From contig NZ_CP120638.1 in NCBI RefSeq assembly GCF_029537235.1, positions 1,984,001 through 2,048,000 of the forward strand: DNA of 64,000 bases, in the 5' to 3' direction. Positions 8,616 through 18,260 of this stretch are shown piece after piece. Within the stretch, counting starts at the first letter, position 1. Each line of letters opens with the position of its first letter. Under the pieces are notes generated by a model. That model had not been told where the DNA came from, did not search any database, and worked only from the letters and a program-made list of their open reading frames with translations. The translations under genes and the position numbers were made by a program. This stretch comes from Rhizobium sp. 32-5/1. GTDB lineage: Bacteria; Pseudomonadota; Alphaproteobacteria; Rhizobiales; Rhizobiaceae.

Positions 8616-9368
8616 ATGAATTTCGATATTTTGGATAGAACTCTCATTCTCATTCCGGCGCGAATGGCATCGGCGCGCCTGCCGGGCAAGCCGCTGGCCG
8701 ATATTTGCGGCTTGCCGATGATCGTGCAAGTGGCCTTGCGCGCCAAGGATGCAAACGCCGGGCGGGTCGTCGTCGCTGTCGATCACCAGGACACCTATGA
8801 TGCGGTATCATCGGCTGGTTTCGAGGCCGTCATGACGCGGATCGATCACCAATCGGGCTCCGACCGAATCTATGAAGCGCTGACCAAGAGCGATCCGCAA
8901 GGCAAGGCGGAAATCATCATCAATGTCCAGGGTGACCTGCCGACGATAGAACCGGAGACGATACGCGCAGCCTTGCGACCACTGGAAAATACGGCAACCG
9001 ACATTGCGACGCTGACTGTCGAGATCGTTGATGAAGAGGAAAAGTACAATCCCAATGTTGTGAAGGTCGTCGGTTCACCGATTTCGGATGCGCGCCTGCG
9101 GGCGTTGTATTTCACCCGCACCACGGCCCCGCACGGCAACGGCCCGCTTTACCACCACATCGGCCTCTACGCCTATCGCCGTAAGGCGCTGGAGAGATTC
9201 GTCTCGCTGCCGCCTTCGACGCTCGAGCGCCGCGAATCGCTGGAGCAGTTGCGGGCACTTGAAGCCTGCATGCGCATCGATGTCGAGATCGTCAAATCCG
9301 TCCCCCTTGGCGTCGACACGCCGGCCGATCTTGAAAAAGCCCGGCGCATCCTCTCCGCAAAAGCCTGA
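8616..9368 (+). CDS. kdsB: 3-deoxy-manno-octulosonate cytidylyltransferase
   Basis: A 250-residue cytoplasmic enzyme that activates Kdo with CTP to CMP-Kdo for lipopolysaccharide core synthesis. The nucleotide-binding start [20 protein letters not shown] is diagnostic. [28 protein letters not shown] and LEQLRALE follow. ATG at 8616 is directly before the fold; the open frame extends upstream, but that part has no homology-like character. It is followed after 12 bases by pheA on the same strand, so the two are probably co-transcribed. Confidence 0.95.
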   Translation: MNFDILDRTLILIPARMASARLPGKPLADICGLPMIVQVALRAKDANAGRVVVAVDHQDTYDAVSSAGFEAVMTRIDHQSGSDRIYEALTKSDPQGKAEIIINVQGDLPTIEPETIRAALRPLENTATDIATLTVEIVDEEEKYNPNVVKVVGSPISDARLRALYFTRTTAPHGNGPLYHHIGLYAYRRKALERFVSLPPSTLERRESLEQLRALEACMRIDVEIVKSVPLGVDTPADLEKARRILSAKA

Positions 9369-9380
9369 TCGGACCAAGCA

Positions 9381-10235
9381 ATGACCACCAAGACAAACCG
9401 GATCTCCTTCCAGGGCGACTACGGCGCCAATTCCGACATGGCCTGCCGCGACATGTTTCCGGAGATGGAGCCTCTGCCCTGCCAGACTTTCGAGGATGCC
9501 TTCCTTGCGGTGGAAAATGGCGAGGCGGATCTGGCGATGATCCCGATCGAGAACACGATTGCCGGCCGCGTTGCCGACATCCATCACCTTCTTCCGGAAT
9601 CGCGCCTGCATATCGTCGGCGAGTATTTCATGCCGATTCGCTTCCAGCTGATGGTGCTGCCCGGCGTCTCCCGTGACGAAATCCGCACGGTGCACAGCCA
9701 TATCCATGCGCTTGGCCAGTGCCGCAAGATCGTGCGGGCCAATGGCTGGAAGCCAGTGGTGGCCGGCGATACGGCTGGCGCCGCCAAGCTCGTCTCGGAA
9801 CTGCATGATCGCTCGATGGCAGCCCTTGCCCCACGCCTGGCCGCTGATCTCTACGGCCTCGACATCATCGCCGAGAACGTCGAGGATACGGAAAGCAACG
9901 TCACGCGCTTCGTGGTCCTGTCACTGGAGGATCAGCCAATTGCACGGTCGATACCGGAAGAGGTCATCGTCACCACCTTCGTGTTCAATGTCCGCAACAT
10001 TCCGGCCGCGCTCTACAAGGCGCTCGGTGGTTTCGCGACCAACGGCATCAACATGACCAAGCTTGAAAGCTATCAACTGGGCGGCAAGTTCATCGCCACC
10101 CAGTTCTATGCCGACATCGAGGGTCATCCCTCCGATCCGAACGTTGCCCGGGCGCTGGAGGAGCTGAAGTTCTTCTCCGAAAAAGTGCGCCTTCTCGGCA
10201 CCTATGGCGCACACCCCATGCGGCGCACGCTCTGA
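9381..10235 (+). CDS. pheA: Prephenate dehydratase
   Basis: A 284-residue cytoplasmic enzyme converting prephenate to phenylpyruvate in phenylalanine synthesis. The catalytic domain starts ISFQGDYGANSDMACRDMF and includes DLAMIPIENTIAGRVADIH and the TRF region in ESNVTRFVVLS. A C-terminal ACT domain (residues about 195-275, NIPAALYKALGGFATNGINM then ESYQLGGKF) gives feedback control by phenylalanine. It is monofunctional, without a chorismate mutase domain. It probably shares a transcript with kdsB. Confidence 0.96.
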   Translation: MTTKTNRISFQGDYGANSDMACRDMFPEMEPLPCQTFEDAFLAVENGEADLAMIPIENTIAGRVADIHHLLPESRLHIVGEYFMPIRFQLMVLPGVSRDEIRTVHSHIHALGQCRKIVRANGWKPVVAGDTAGAAKLVSELHDRSMAALAPRLAADLYGLDIIAENVEDTESNVTRFVVLSLEDQPIARSIPEEVIVTTFVFNVRNIPAALYKALGGFATNGINMTKLESYQLGGKFIATQFYADIEGHPSDPNVARALEELKFFSEKVRLLGTYGAHPMRRTL

Positions 10236-10446
10236 CGGCGCTGCCAATTTGAAAGGCATTTAAGCAGCCGTTAATCTTTGCGGCAATTTCATGCCCGAAT
10301 GCGGCTTCAATCCGCTGGAATCCGGCGATTCCGGCGGGAAAATGTCCGGCGCCCCGCGTCCAACGCATGCCTAATCTGCAATCATTGCGCTACTTATTTT
10401 TTGTGCAAATGCGTATCTTCTTGTCAACCGAACAAGGAGAGACATC

Positions 10447-10584
10447 ATGAACTTCCGTCAGAAACTCGTACAGTATGCCATCAATCGCCGCGCCGTTCGC
10501 GAACTGAGCCGCCTTAGCGACCACACCCTCAGCGACCTCGGCATTTCGCGCTCGGAAATCAACAGCGCCGTCTACGGCCGCTAA
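10447..10584 (+). CDS. DUF1127 small protein
   Basis: A 45-residue basic protein, MNFRQKLVQYAINRRAVREL then SRLSDHTLSDLGISRSEI. This is the YjiS-like DUF1127 helix pair with the conserved L-x-D-I/L-G-I-x-R-x-E-I core. A strong AAGGAGAG ribosome site precedes ATG 10447. Short rhizobial DUF1127 proteins have been linked to RNA turnover and to phosphate and carbon metabolism; which of these applies here is unknown. It is a single-gene unit with its own terminator downstream. Confidence 0.85.
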   Translation: MNFRQKLVQYAINRRAVRELSRLSDHTLSDLGISRSEINSAVYGR

Positions 10585-10646
10585 GACCAACGCTGCCCTC
10601 CAGTCAGCGATCATCTCCGCCGTCTCACCGGCGGAGATCGCCCGAA

Positions 10647-10684
10647 AGGCCCGGACATTCCCTGTCGGGCCTGATTCATTTTTA
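10647..10684 (+). terminator. Terminator after DUF1127 gene
   Basis: AGGCCCGGACA pairs with TGTCGGGCCT, with one bulged G, around a 5-nt loop. It is followed by a T-rich tail (GATTCATTTTTA) on the plus strand. Confidence 0.75.
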
Positions 10685-10686
10685 GC

Positions 10687-11055
10687 CTAAGCGTCGTTCA
10701 GGCACACGCGAAGGCGATGACCGTCCGGATCTGATCCGACGAAGGTCGGACCGAAGTCCTTGACCGCAAGCGCCTCGGCGATCGTCACTCCCTTGGCCTG
10801 CCAATCCTCGTAGAGCGCCTGGACTGCCGCTTCGTTTTCCACCATGAAACCGATCTCCATGCGATTGCCCTCGCCCGGCGGCAAGGACGACGTGGATTTC
10901 GTCGACAAAAGCCCAAGCGTCCAGCCGCCAGAGATCTCGAAGGACGAGAATGTCGGCACTTCGAAGCGCGGCTCCTGGCCGAGAATTGAGCGGTAGAAGG
11001 TCACACTTGCCAGCGGGTCTTCCACGGACAGTATGATGAGGTTGAGTCTTGCCAT
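10687..11055 (-). CDS. VOC superfamily (glyoxalase/bleomycin resistance-like) protein
   Basis: A 122-residue protein with the beta-alpha-beta-beta-beta vicinal oxygen chelate pattern: LNLIILSVEDPLASVTFYRS at the start and FVGSDPDGHRLRVCLND at the end, where metal ligands usually lie. The substrate is unknown. ATG at 11055 has GGAG eight bases upstream; the ATG two codons earlier would be too close. It lies downstream of, and on the same strand as, a YafY-type regulator (46-base gap). Control by that regulator is likely but inferred. Confidence 0.85.
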   Translation of the reverse strand: MARLNLIILSVEDPLASVTFYRSILGQEPRFEVPTFSSFEISGGWTLGLLSTKSTSSLPPGEGNRMEIGFMVENEAAVQALYEDWQAKGVTIAEALAVKDFGPTFVGSDPDGHRLRVCLNDA

Positions 11056-11101
11056 ATCCATATCTCCTTTTGATGGGAGTTCAGGATAGGCGGCCATGCT
11101 G

Positions 11102-11803
11102 TCAGTTTCTGTCAGCAGTCTTTCGGGAATCGATTTCCTGGATTCGCCATTCCTTCAGCAGTACCTGACGCCGACGCGGGTAGCGAATTTCCGAAACGGT
11201 CACTGCCGCCACACGGTCCGTGCGGAAATGGCGGAAATCGTTCCGCATTTCGCACCATGCGATCACAACACGAACCTGCTCGAAAAAACCCAGAGCAAAG
11301 GGCCAGACGACGCGCTCCGTTTGCCGGCCATCATTGTCGGTGTAAAGCAGGTGCAACTTGCGCTCACGACGAATGGCATCACGCAGGGTCGAGAGATCGA
11401 CGACCTCGAGAGGTCCTGGTTTTGCGCCGACCAGGAGCGTTGAGGCATCGAGATCGTCGCGCAACTCCTGTGGAAGCACGGCAGCGATCTTTGCGAGCGC
11501 GTCGGTCGCCGCTTGCGCCAAGAGTTTGTCGCCGCTGCGCGCAACCCAGCGGGAGCCCAGAACCAGCGCCTCGATCTCCTCGCGGCCGAACATCATCGGT
11601 GGCAGCATGAAGCCCGGCTTCAGCACATAGCCAATGCCCGGCTCCCCTTCGATGACGGCGCCTTGGGACTGCAGGCTGGCAATGTCGCGGTAGAGCGTGC
11701 GCAGGCTGACGCCCGTCTCCTGCGCCAGAACGCGGCCGCTGACCGGCTGGCGATAGCGGCGCAGCACCTGCATGAGTTCGAGCAGCCGCTCCGAGCGCGC
11801 CAT
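11102..11803 (-). CDS. YafY-type HTH/WYL transcriptional regulator
   Basis: A 233-residue regulator. The N-terminal winged helix (SERLLELMQVLRRYRQPVSG, then ETGVSLRTLYRDIASLQ) is the DeoR/HTH_11 type. A central WYL domain follows (LRDAIRRERKLHLLYTDNDG, RVVWPFALGFFEQVRVVIAW), and the C-terminus is basic. WYL regulators bind small ligands or nucleic acids. It lies between nudC and the VOC gene on the same strand and may control one or both. Confidence 0.88.
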   Translation of the reverse strand: MARSERLLELMQVLRRYRQPVSGRVLAQETGVSLRTLYRDIASLQSQGAVIEGEPGIGYVLKPGFMLPPMMFGREEIEALVLGSRWVARSGDKLLAQAATDALAKIAAVLPQELRDDLDASTLLVGAKPGPLEVVDLSTLRDAIRRERKLHLLYTDNDGRQTERVVWPFALGFFEQVRVVIAWCEMRNDFRHFRTDRVAAVTVSEIRYPRRRQVLLKEWRIQEIDSRKTADRN

Positions 11804-11816
11804 GATCGGACTGCTC

Positions 11817-12797
11817 TCAGGACGGCACGTTCCAGTCCAGCCAATCGCGCATCAACTGGTGGGCAATCGCCCCCTTCGGCGGCGGAACCTGTTCGCCCGG
11901 CCCCTGCGAAACGCCGGTATTGCGGGCCAGCATCGCCGCCGTCTCCTCGCGGGTGAACCAGCGGCAGTCTTCCAGTTCCTGATCATCGCGATGGATCTCG
12001 CGTGACTTCGCCTCGGCATAACAGCCGATCATCAAAGTGTGCGGCATCGGCCAGGGCTGCGAGGCGTGATACCGTACGCGGCCGATGCGGATGCCGGATT
12101 CCTCCTGCGTTTCGCGGCGCACCGCATTCTCGATCGTTTCGCCGGGCTCCAGGAAGCCGGCGAGGCAGGAATACATGCCCTCCGGAAAATGCGGGCTGCG
12201 GCCCAGCAGGCAGAGATCGCGCTCCAGATCTATGGTCAGCATGATGACAACAGGGTCGGTGCGCGGAAACACCATGTGACCACAGGCGGTGCAGACGCGC
12301 CGGTAACCGCCGGCTTTGCTTTCCATGCCCGAGCCGCACTTGCCGCAGAAGCGGTTCGTGGCGTTCCAGACAATCAGGCTGGAAGCCTGCGCAAACTGGC
12401 CAAGCACCTCGTCGGGCAGCATCTGCTGCCGGTAGAGCGTGCGGCCATCGGCGAGCTTGAAGGGGGCCGGCAGCGTTTCTTCGGTAAGCCCGATCGGCAC
12501 CGCGAGGCGAGGTTCGCCATTGGGCAGGAAGCCGAGCAGGATCGCATCGTCCAGTTCCGGTTCGAGGCCTGCCAATTCATACGGCGCAAACAGCGGATCG
12601 ATGATCTTTTCGTCGTGCTTGACCACCAGCTTGCCGCCGGAAAAGGCAAAGACATGCGCGCCCTCGACCTTGAAGGCCGTCTCGACGCAATCGTCGGCGC
12701 GATGTTCGGACTGTCGGTCGAGATGGTTTTCGGCAAAGGCGACGAGCGTGCTCGGCTCGGGATGCGGGCTGCGCAGGTCGAAGATCGATTTCGTCAT
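11817..12797 (-). CDS. nudC: NAD(+) diphosphatase (Nudix, NudC type)
   Basis: A 326-residue cytoplasmic hydrolase cleaving NAD(H) to NMN(H) and AMP; NudC enzymes also remove NAD caps from RNA. A variable N-terminal domain is followed by a zinc ribbon (CGKCG ... CTACG, residues about 155-180). The Nudix box is GFLEPGETIENAVRRETQEE, with SQPWPMPHTLMIG downstream, the hallmark of the NADH pyrophosphatase branch. It starts at ATG 12797, two bases after the HIT gene stop, so the two genes probably share a transcript. Confidence 0.93.
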   Translation of the reverse strand: MTKSIFDLRSPHPEPSTLVAFAENHLDRQSEHRADDCVETAFKVEGAHVFAFSGGKLVVKHDEKIIDPLFAPYELAGLEPELDDAILLGFLPNGEPRLAVPIGLTEETLPAPFKLADGRTLYRQQMLPDEVLGQFAQASSLIVWNATNRFCGKCGSGMESKAGGYRRVCTACGHMVFPRTDPVVIMLTIDLERDLCLLGRSPHFPEGMYSCLAGFLEPGETIENAVRRETQEESGIRIGRVRYHASQPWPMPHTLMIGCYAEAKSREIHRDDQELEDCRWFTREETAAMLARNTGVSQGPGEQVPPPKGAIAHQLMRDWLDWNVPS

Positions 12798-12799
12798 GA

Positions 12800-13203
12800 T
12801 CAGAGGTTTTCCAGTATCCGTGCTGCAAATCTTTCGCGGTCCGCCTCGTCCCAGGGCTCCGCCTTTCCATATCCCCAGACTGGACCCGGCCAGTTGGCAT
12901 CACCCTCTTTGCGGGCAATGATGTGGACATGGAGCTGGCGGACGATGTTGCCGAGCGCACCGACATTGATCTTGGTCGCACCGGTTATTTTTTCAATGCC
13001 GTGGCGACGAGGTTGGTCTCGAAAGACAGCATCACCTGATCGAGCGGTGTGAGATCGAAGATCTCGGAGACGCCGTTGCGCTGGGGAACAAGGACGAGCC
13101 AGGGCCAGCGGCAATCGTTGAGCAGACGAAGTTGGCACAGGCCGATCGGCGCGACCAGCAGGCTGTCGCGGGCAAGACGTTCATCAAGATCGAAGGCAGG
13201 CAA
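12800..13203 (-). CDS. HIT family protein (single-base frame break)
   Basis: Histidine-triad nucleotide-binding protein, 134 residues when repaired. The first part (LARDSLLVAPIGLCQLRLLN, WLVLVPQRNGVSEIFDL) and second part (KITGATKINVGALGNIVRQL, then the triad HVHIIAR) are in different frames. A run of six T at 12988-12993 needs one more base to join them. TTG at 13203 is the likely start, six bases after GGGAG. HIT proteins hydrolyse or bind purine nucleotide conjugates; the substrate is unknown. It lies just upstream of nudC, another nucleotide hydrolase. Confidence 0.85.
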
Positions 13204-13275
13204 GAAAATCTCCCGGTGAGGTATCTGATATTCTCTTTGTTTTGGAAATCGATAGCAGTTTTTTGAAGGCGTGGC

Positions 13276-13304
13276 TTGCATTTGGTTTCGATATTGCCGA
13301 TATG
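13276..13304 (+). promoter_or_regulatory. Promoter of the SRP RNA gene
   Basis: TTGCAT (13276-13281), a 17-base spacer and GATATG (13299-13304) form a sigma-70-like promoter. The expected start falls at about 13308-13311, where the SRP RNA stem begins. Confidence 0.6.
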
Positions 13305-13307
13305 AAA

Positions 13308-13414
13308 GCTGGGAGGTTGGTGGTGGACGAGCCACTCGCCAACCGGGTCAGGTCCGGAAGGAAGCAGCCCCAACGAGCTAGGCACGGGTCATCGTGCCAG
13401 CCTCCCACCCTTTT
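13308..13414 (+). ncRNA. ffs: Signal recognition particle RNA, small bacterial type
   Basis: About 100 nt folding into one long hairpin. GGGAGGTTGG near the start pairs with CCAGCCTCCC near the end. The apical part holds the universally conserved domain IV signature GGTCAGGTCCGGAAGGAAGC, which binds Ffh. A T run (CCCTTTTCC) follows. The position directly ahead of dnaX is usual in rhizobia. The ends are estimated from the stem. Confidence 0.93.
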
Positions 13415-13473
13415 CCTTCTGTCCTTTCTGGACACGACTTGAAGCCAAGCGGCCCCTCTGGGGAAAAAGGGCG

Positions 13474-15351
13474 ATGAGCGAAGATATCCTGATCACACCC
13501 GCCGAAAAGCCCGCCGCCTACCGCGTCCTTGCGCGAAAATACCGGCCGAAGGATTTCTCCGACCTGATGGTCGGCCAGGAACCGATGGTGCGCACGCTCA
13601 CCAACGCATTCGAGACCGGCCGCATCGCTCAGGCCTATATGCTGACCGGCGTTCGCGGCGTGGGCAAGACGACGACCGCCCGCATTCTCGCTCGCGCGCT
13701 CAATTACAAGACATCGGAGATCGACAAGCCGACGATCGACCTGCGCATTCCCGGTGAACATTGCCAGGCGATCATGGAAGGCCGCCATGTCGATGTCATC
13801 GAGATGGACGCCGCCTCCCACACCGGCATCGACGATATCCGCGAAATCATCGAGCAGGTGCGCTACCGCCCGGTTTCGGCGCGCTACAAGGTCTATATCA
13901 TCGATGAAGTGCACATGCTCTCGACGCAGGCTTTCAACGGTCTGTTGAAGACGCTCGAAGAGCCGCCGGAGCATGTGAAGTTCATCTTCGCGACCACCGA
14001 AATCCGCAAGGTCCCGATCACCGTCCTATCGCGTTGCCAGCGCTTCGACCTGCGCCGCATCGGGGCATCGGATCTCGTCGGGCTGTTCACCACCATTCTC
14101 GGCAAGGAAGGTATTTCGGCCGATCCGGATGCGATGGCGATGATTGCGCGCGCGGCGGAAGGCTCGGCGCGCGACGGCCTGTCGCTGCTCGACCAGGCGA
14201 TCGCCCATGGCGGCGGCGTGGTCGAGGTCGAGGCCGTGCGCTCCATGCTCGGCCTTGCAGACCGTGCCCGGATCGTTGATCTGTTTCAGCATATCGTCAA
14301 GGGCGATGTCGCGGCGGCCTTGCAAGAATTTGGCGGCCAATACGAGGCGGGCGCCAGCCCGTCCGTGGTCCTGACGGATCTTGCCGATTTCACCCATCTC
14401 GTCACCCGGCTGAAATATGTTCCTGACGCAACCGGCGACCAGTCGTTGAGCGAGATCGAGAGGCTGCGTGGCGCGGAATTTGCCGGCAGCATCGCGGTCA
14501 CCACCCTGTCGCGCATGTGGCAGATGCTGCTCAAGGGCATTCCGGAAACCGAAAGCTCGTCGCGGCCTTCAGGTGCTGCCGAAATGGTGATCATCCGGCT
14601 TGCGCATGCGGCCAATCTTCCCGCACCTGAGGACGCCGCCCGCAGGCTCCTGGAGCTTTCTGGCTCGGAATCGCAACGCCCGCCCGCGATACCCGGCGGC
14701 AATGGCGGTGGCGCATCGTCAAGCATCAGCAATCCGGTCCAGGCCCGCGGCAGTGATCCCGTGCCAGCCCAGCGCGTGACGGGAAATGGCGCGACCATGC
14801 TGCGCGCTGTGCCTGATACGGGCGAACAGCCGGTGGCAGCGCTCGGTAAAACGGAAGCAAAGCCGGTCGAAGCCCCGGCAATCAAAACGGAGCCGAAGGT
14901 TCCCATTCGCTCGGTTAGCGATATCGCCGATCTCTGCGCCGCGAACCGCGATATCCGGCTGAAAACCTTGGTCCGCGGCTTCGTGCGGCTGGTCAACCTT
15001 GAACCGGGACGGTTGGAAATCAATCTTCCCGACGACGCCCCAAAGACACTGGTCGCCGATCTGCAGAAGAAGCTTGAGGAATGGACCGGCAGCCGCTGGA
15101 TGGTGATCCTCAGCCGCGAGCCGGGCCAACCGACCCTCATCGAGGCGGAAACCCAGGCGCAGGAACGGCGCGTGAGCGATGCCCGGCAGGATCCGGATGT
15201 TGCCGCGATCCTCGCGCGCTTTCCGGGCGCCAGGATCACCGACGTCCGCATCAAGGGACCGGAGCCCGAATCGGAACTGGCCCCCGTGGCCTTGGCTGCT
15301 GCCGAGTCCGACGAAGGCGACATCCTTCCCGGCGACGACATCGAGCACTAG
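13474..15351 (+). CDS. dnaX: DNA polymerase III subunits gamma and tau
   Basis: A 625-residue clamp-loader ATPase. After an N-terminal extension comes [20 protein letters not shown], then Walker [20 protein letters not shown] (residues about 55-75), Walker B IIDEVHML, the SRC arginine-finger motif in [13 protein letters not shown], and the clamp-loader domain III. The C-terminal third (about 395-625) has a P/A-rich linker and a tau-like domain. No A-rich frameshift signal like that of E. coli dnaX was seen. It is followed 35 bases later by ybaB. Confidence 0.96.
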   Translation: MSEDILITPAEKPAAYRVLARKYRPKDFSDLMVGQEPMVRTLTNAFETGRIAQAYMLTGVRGVGKTTTARILARALNYKTSEIDKPTIDLRIPGEHCQAIMEGRHVDVIEMDAASHTGIDDIREIIEQVRYRPVSARYKVYIIDEVHMLSTQAFNGLLKTLEEPPEHVKFIFATTEIRKVPITVLSRCQRFDLRRIGASDLVGLFTTILGKEGISADPDAMAMIARAAEGSARDGLSLLDQAIAHGGGVVEVEAVRSMLGLADRARIVDLFQHIVKGDVAAALQEFGGQYEAGASPSVVLTDLADFTHLVTRLKYVPDATGDQSLSEIERLRGAEFAGSIAVTTLSRMWQMLLKGIPETESSSRPSGAAEMVIIRLAHAANLPAPEDAARRLLELSGSESQRPPAIPGGNGGGASSSISNPVQARGSDPVPAQRVTGNGATMLRAVPDTGEQPVAALGKTEAKPVEAPAIKTEPKVPIRSVSDIADLCAANRDIRLKTLVRGFVRLVNLEPGRLEINLPDDAPKTLVADLQKKLEEWTGSRWMVILSREPGQPTLIEAETQAQERRVSDARQDPDVAAILARFPGARITDVRIKGPEPESELAPVALAAAESDEGDILPGDDIEH

Positions 15352-15386
15352 TTACATTCCTATCGAGACAAAATCAGGAGATCGCG

Positions 15387-15710
15387 ATGCGTGACATCAT
15401 GGGCATGATGGGCAAGGTCAAGGAAATGCAGGCCAAGATGGAGAAGATGCAGGAGGAAATCTCCGCTCTTGAAGTCAACGGCACCTCAGGCGGCGGCCTC
15501 GTCTCCCTGCGTATGGACGGCAAGGGCAATCTGAAGGGCATCAAGATCGATCCGTCGCTGTTCAAGGAAGACGATGTCGAGATTCTCGAAGACCTGATCG
15601 TCGCTGCCCACAAGGACGGCAAGGACAAGGCCGAAGCCATCACCGCCGAAAAAACCCGCGAACTGACCGCCGGCCTGCCGATCCCGCCCGGCATGAAGCT
15701 GCCGTTCTAA
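15387..15710 (+). CDS. YbaB/EbfC nucleoid-associated protein
   Basis: A 107-residue DNA-binding protein: start [20 protein letters not shown], central [20 protein letters not shown], and end [14 protein letters not shown]. These are the standard YbaB features; the protein works as a dimer on DNA. CAGGAG precedes ATG 15387. The dnaX-ybaB pair is widely conserved, and recR lies 2.5 kb further on. Confidence 0.95.
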   Translation: MRDIMGMMGKVKEMQAKMEKMQEEISALEVNGTSGGGLVSLRMDGKGNLKGIKIDPSLFKEDDVEILEDLIVAAHKDGKDKAEAITAEKTRELTAGLPIPPGMKLPF

Positions 15711-15865
15711 AAACACCAGGGTCTTCCCGGTAAAAGAGTGGATCTGCGATCGGGACGCGCTCAAGGCGATTGAAATAATTTCTGACGGGATGTCGGTCGA
15801 GGCCAACGTCCAGCGTCTTCCAGGCAGAGAGCGACAAAGCCTCGGCCAACGACAGGAGACAGACG

Positions 15866-16288
15866 ATGCGCGTCATGGTTATGGTAAAAGCGACAACCGA
15901 AAGCGAAGCAGGGGTTATGCCGACGACGGAGCTTATGCTCGAAATGGGCAAGTTCAACGAGGCGCTTCTCGAAGCCGGAATCATGCTCTCGGGTGATGGA
16001 CTGAAGCCATCATCAAAAGGCAAGCGCGTCGCTTTCGACGGCGTCGACCGCTTGGTCATCGACGGGCCTTTCGCGGAGACGAAGGAAGTGGTCGCAGGGT
16101 TCTGGATATGGCAGGTCAAGGATATGGACGAGGCGATCGCGTGGGTGAAACGCTGTCCGAACCCGATGTCCGGGCCGAGCGAGATCGAGATTCGCCCTTT
16201 CTATGAAGCGGCAGACTTTGGCGAGGCCCTGACGCCGGAGGTGATCGACCAGGTCAACAGGCTGCACGAGACATATGGCGACCGTTGA
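15866..16288 (+). CDS. YCII-related (DGPF) domain protein
   Basis: A 140-residue protein of the YciI-like ferredoxin-fold family: MRVMVMVKATTESEAG, a conserved D-G-P-F in VIDGPFAETKEVVAGFWIWQ, and a C-terminal helix region. These proteins are often found with ECF sigma factors of the SigJ or RpoE-like type and may be small enzymes. No sigma factor is adjacent here. ACAGGAGACAGACG precedes ATG 15866. Confidence 0.88.
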   Translation: MRVMVMVKATTESEAGVMPTTELMLEMGKFNEALLEAGIMLSGDGLKPSSKGKRVAFDGVDRLVIDGPFAETKEVVAGFWIWQVKDMDEAIAWVKRCPNPMSGPSEIEIRPFYEAADFGEALTPEVIDQVNRLHETYGDR

Positions 16289-16398
16289 GATGTTGCGCTG
16301 ACGCCGGGAAAGACTGGCATGCCCTGCGGACCTGCCGACCCAAGAGGCATACCATCGACCTGATCGGCGGATGGGCCTCCGTCTTGCCTTGCTGGCGC

Positions 16399-17421
16399 CT
16401 ATTCTTCCAGCGGCAGGTAGGCCGGGCCGACAATCCGCACCTTGCGCGGACGGTCGGTCACGAGGCTGCGGCTGCCCCGCAGCCCGACATCACTCATCAG
16501 GCTCATGTTCATGGCAAGCAGCGGTACGGGAACGGCCGAATCGGACGCCGATACGCCGAGATCAACAGCCACGGCGGACGGGCTGCGCGCCAGGGCCGTC
16601 TTATAATAACGGGCCATGTCGCAGGTTCTGGCCGGAACGGCGACCCTGTAAGCACCGGCATTGGCCAGCTCCGCGTAGCGCTTGCCGGTCGTGAGCGACA
16701 CCATATCGTCTGCGTTCCGGTCTGCACCTGTCATCCGGTAGACATCCATCTCCGCGTCGTCGCAGATGAATTTGCATTGCACCGCGATCTTGTCCGTGTC
16801 GCGTGAATTGCCATAGCCGGAATTCGGCGAAGGGAAGAAGTAGCCATCCGACAGGCGGACGCACATGGTTTCCATCCGCGCCGCCTGTATCGGGGCCTTG
16901 CGATTCAGCGCATTGGTATCGTCCTTGACGTCGCGTCGCTGTTCCGGCTGCTTCTCACGGCGGGGCACGAGGAAAGCCTCTAACATGTTTTGCCGGCCGA
17001 CGGGCCTGGCGCAGCGCGCCTGCGCTGCGGGCGCCACGGATATCTGCGCAAGGCGCCGGCTGGCCCCGGATATGCGGCTGAAGATTTCGCGGCAGGCCAG
17101 TGACGATTTGCCGGAGGCGCAGCCATGTTTGACGCTGAACGCTTCATTGGCGGCAATCTGGCGGCGCAGACGTGCAGCTTCCGCGCCTTTTGCGGTGGAA
17201 GATGCAACCGGGGTCATCGAACATCCGCCCGGCTGGGCCATGGTGGGAGAGACGAGGGATATGACCGCAACGGCAACCATCAAGGGAAGCTTCAGCGTGC
17301 TGCATGCCACTCTTGCCAACGCCTGCATGATCCGTCCTGACACCGTTTTGCAAGACAACGCGGTTACCGTTCGCACCGGCCTTGCCGATGCGATCCAGAG
17401 CTGCGGTGCATGCGTGATCAT
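16399..17421 (-). CDS. DUF2865 domain-containing secreted protein
   Basis: A 340-residue protein. A hydrophobic signal-like segment lies at about residues 32-60 (KLPLMVAVAVISLVSPTMAQ). A coiled, R- and A-rich part follows. The DUF2865 core is METMCVRLSDGYFFPSPNSG then CKFICDDAEMDVYRMTGADR. Export to the periplasm is likely; the function is unknown. GGGAGG lies just before ATG 17421, which supports that start; an ATG at 17328 would place the signal peptide at the very N-terminus and is the main alternative. Confidence 0.8.
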   Translation of the reverse strand: MITHAPQLWIASARPVRTVTALSCKTVSGRIMQALARVACSTLKLPLMVAVAVISLVSPTMAQPGGCSMTPVASSTAKGAEAARLRRQIAANEAFSVKHGCASGKSSLACREIFSRISGASRRLAQISVAPAAQARCARPVGRQNMLEAFLVPRREKQPEQRRDVKDDTNALNRKAPIQAARMETMCVRLSDGYFFPSPNSGYGNSRDTDKIAVQCKFICDDAEMDVYRMTGADRNADDMVSLTTGKRYAELANAGAYRVAVPARTCDMARYYKTALARSPSAVAVDLGVSASDSAVPVPLLAMNMSLMSDVGLRGSRSLVTDRPRKVRIVGPAYLPLEE

Positions 17422-17557
17422 CTACTCCTCCCGACGTCTCTGGCTAAAAGCCAGTGCGTCGCGACAGGGTCTCTCATAGATCGGGACAGGCAAGAAAGAA
17501 AGCGGGACTTGCCGGGATGGTTAAAGCCGAAACCCGCATTGGTTGCGGCTCCACACG

Positions 17558-18172
17558 TCAGAGGCTTAAGAGTTTTGCCCTCAGCTTGTGGTGGATCGGC
17601 GCTGCGAGATAACGCGCCCGGTCGGCGGGAGAAAGGTTGCGCCCGTAGGTCTCGAGCATTTCCGGCATGGTGACACGTTCGCCGGAAAAGGGATGAAGCA
17701 CGACGGTATCACCGGATTGAATAGCCCCTTCCTTAAGCACCCGGCAATAAAATCCCGGTCGCCCAGCCCTGTTGAATCGCTTCGGGAAATGGGGATCCTG
17801 CATCCGGGCTGCAAAGGTCGCGCAGGGTATGCGCGTCGATGTCACTTCCAGAAGGACATGCTCGGTTTCGAACCGGTCTCCAACCGAAACACTGCGGCTG
17901 TCGACACCCGTGATCACCAGATTCTCTCCAAACGTGCCGGGGGATACCGTTGAACCCAGCTCGCCAGACCACCAGTCGAGATCGACGGAGCCCATTCCAT
18001 AGATGGCCTGGTCGACACCGCCATGATGTTTGCGGTTGCAGATCGCATCGCCGATCAGCCCTTCCCTATCGATCATCATCGCGGCCTCGACCGGATGCTT
18101 GAAGATGCCGGTCTTGGTGGACTTGCCGGGCAGCCGCTGGGCAGTGCCGGCGCAGACGGCAAGGATTTTCAT
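17558..18172 (-). CDS. MOSC domain-containing protein
   Basis: A 204-residue protein of the YiiM type. Markers are GLIGDAICNRKHHGGVDQAI, DWWSGEL, a GTFGENL motif with the following VSVGDRF, and a cysteine in STRIPCATFAARM. MOSC proteins handle molybdenum-cofactor-related sulfur chemistry or N-hydroxylated base analogue resistance (YiiM, YcbX). The start at 18172 (MKILAVCAG) is at the fold boundary; the upstream open frame is unlikely to be coding. It is divergent from recR. Confidence 0.9.
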   Translation of the reverse strand: MKILAVCAGTAQRLPGKSTKTGIFKHPVEAAMMIDREGLIGDAICNRKHHGGVDQAIYGMGSVDLDWWSGELGSTVSPGTFGENLVITGVDSRSVSVGDRFETEHVLLEVTSTRIPCATFAARMQDPHFPKRFNRAGRPGFYCRVLKEGAIQSGDTVVLHPFSGERVTMPEMLETYGRNLSPADRARYLAAPIHHKLRAKLLSL

Positions 18173-18260
18173 TGATAGCATCGACTTCAACCTTGTTAAC
18201 GGTCGCGGAAAACCGCCGGGAGCGATTCCGTTCCCGACAGATATGGGATAGAAACGCCGC

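Noticed and set aside
13474..15351. Programmed frameshift in dnaX to make a short gamma form
   Set aside because: No A AAA AAG-type slippery site was found by eye. The frame is intact for full-length tau.
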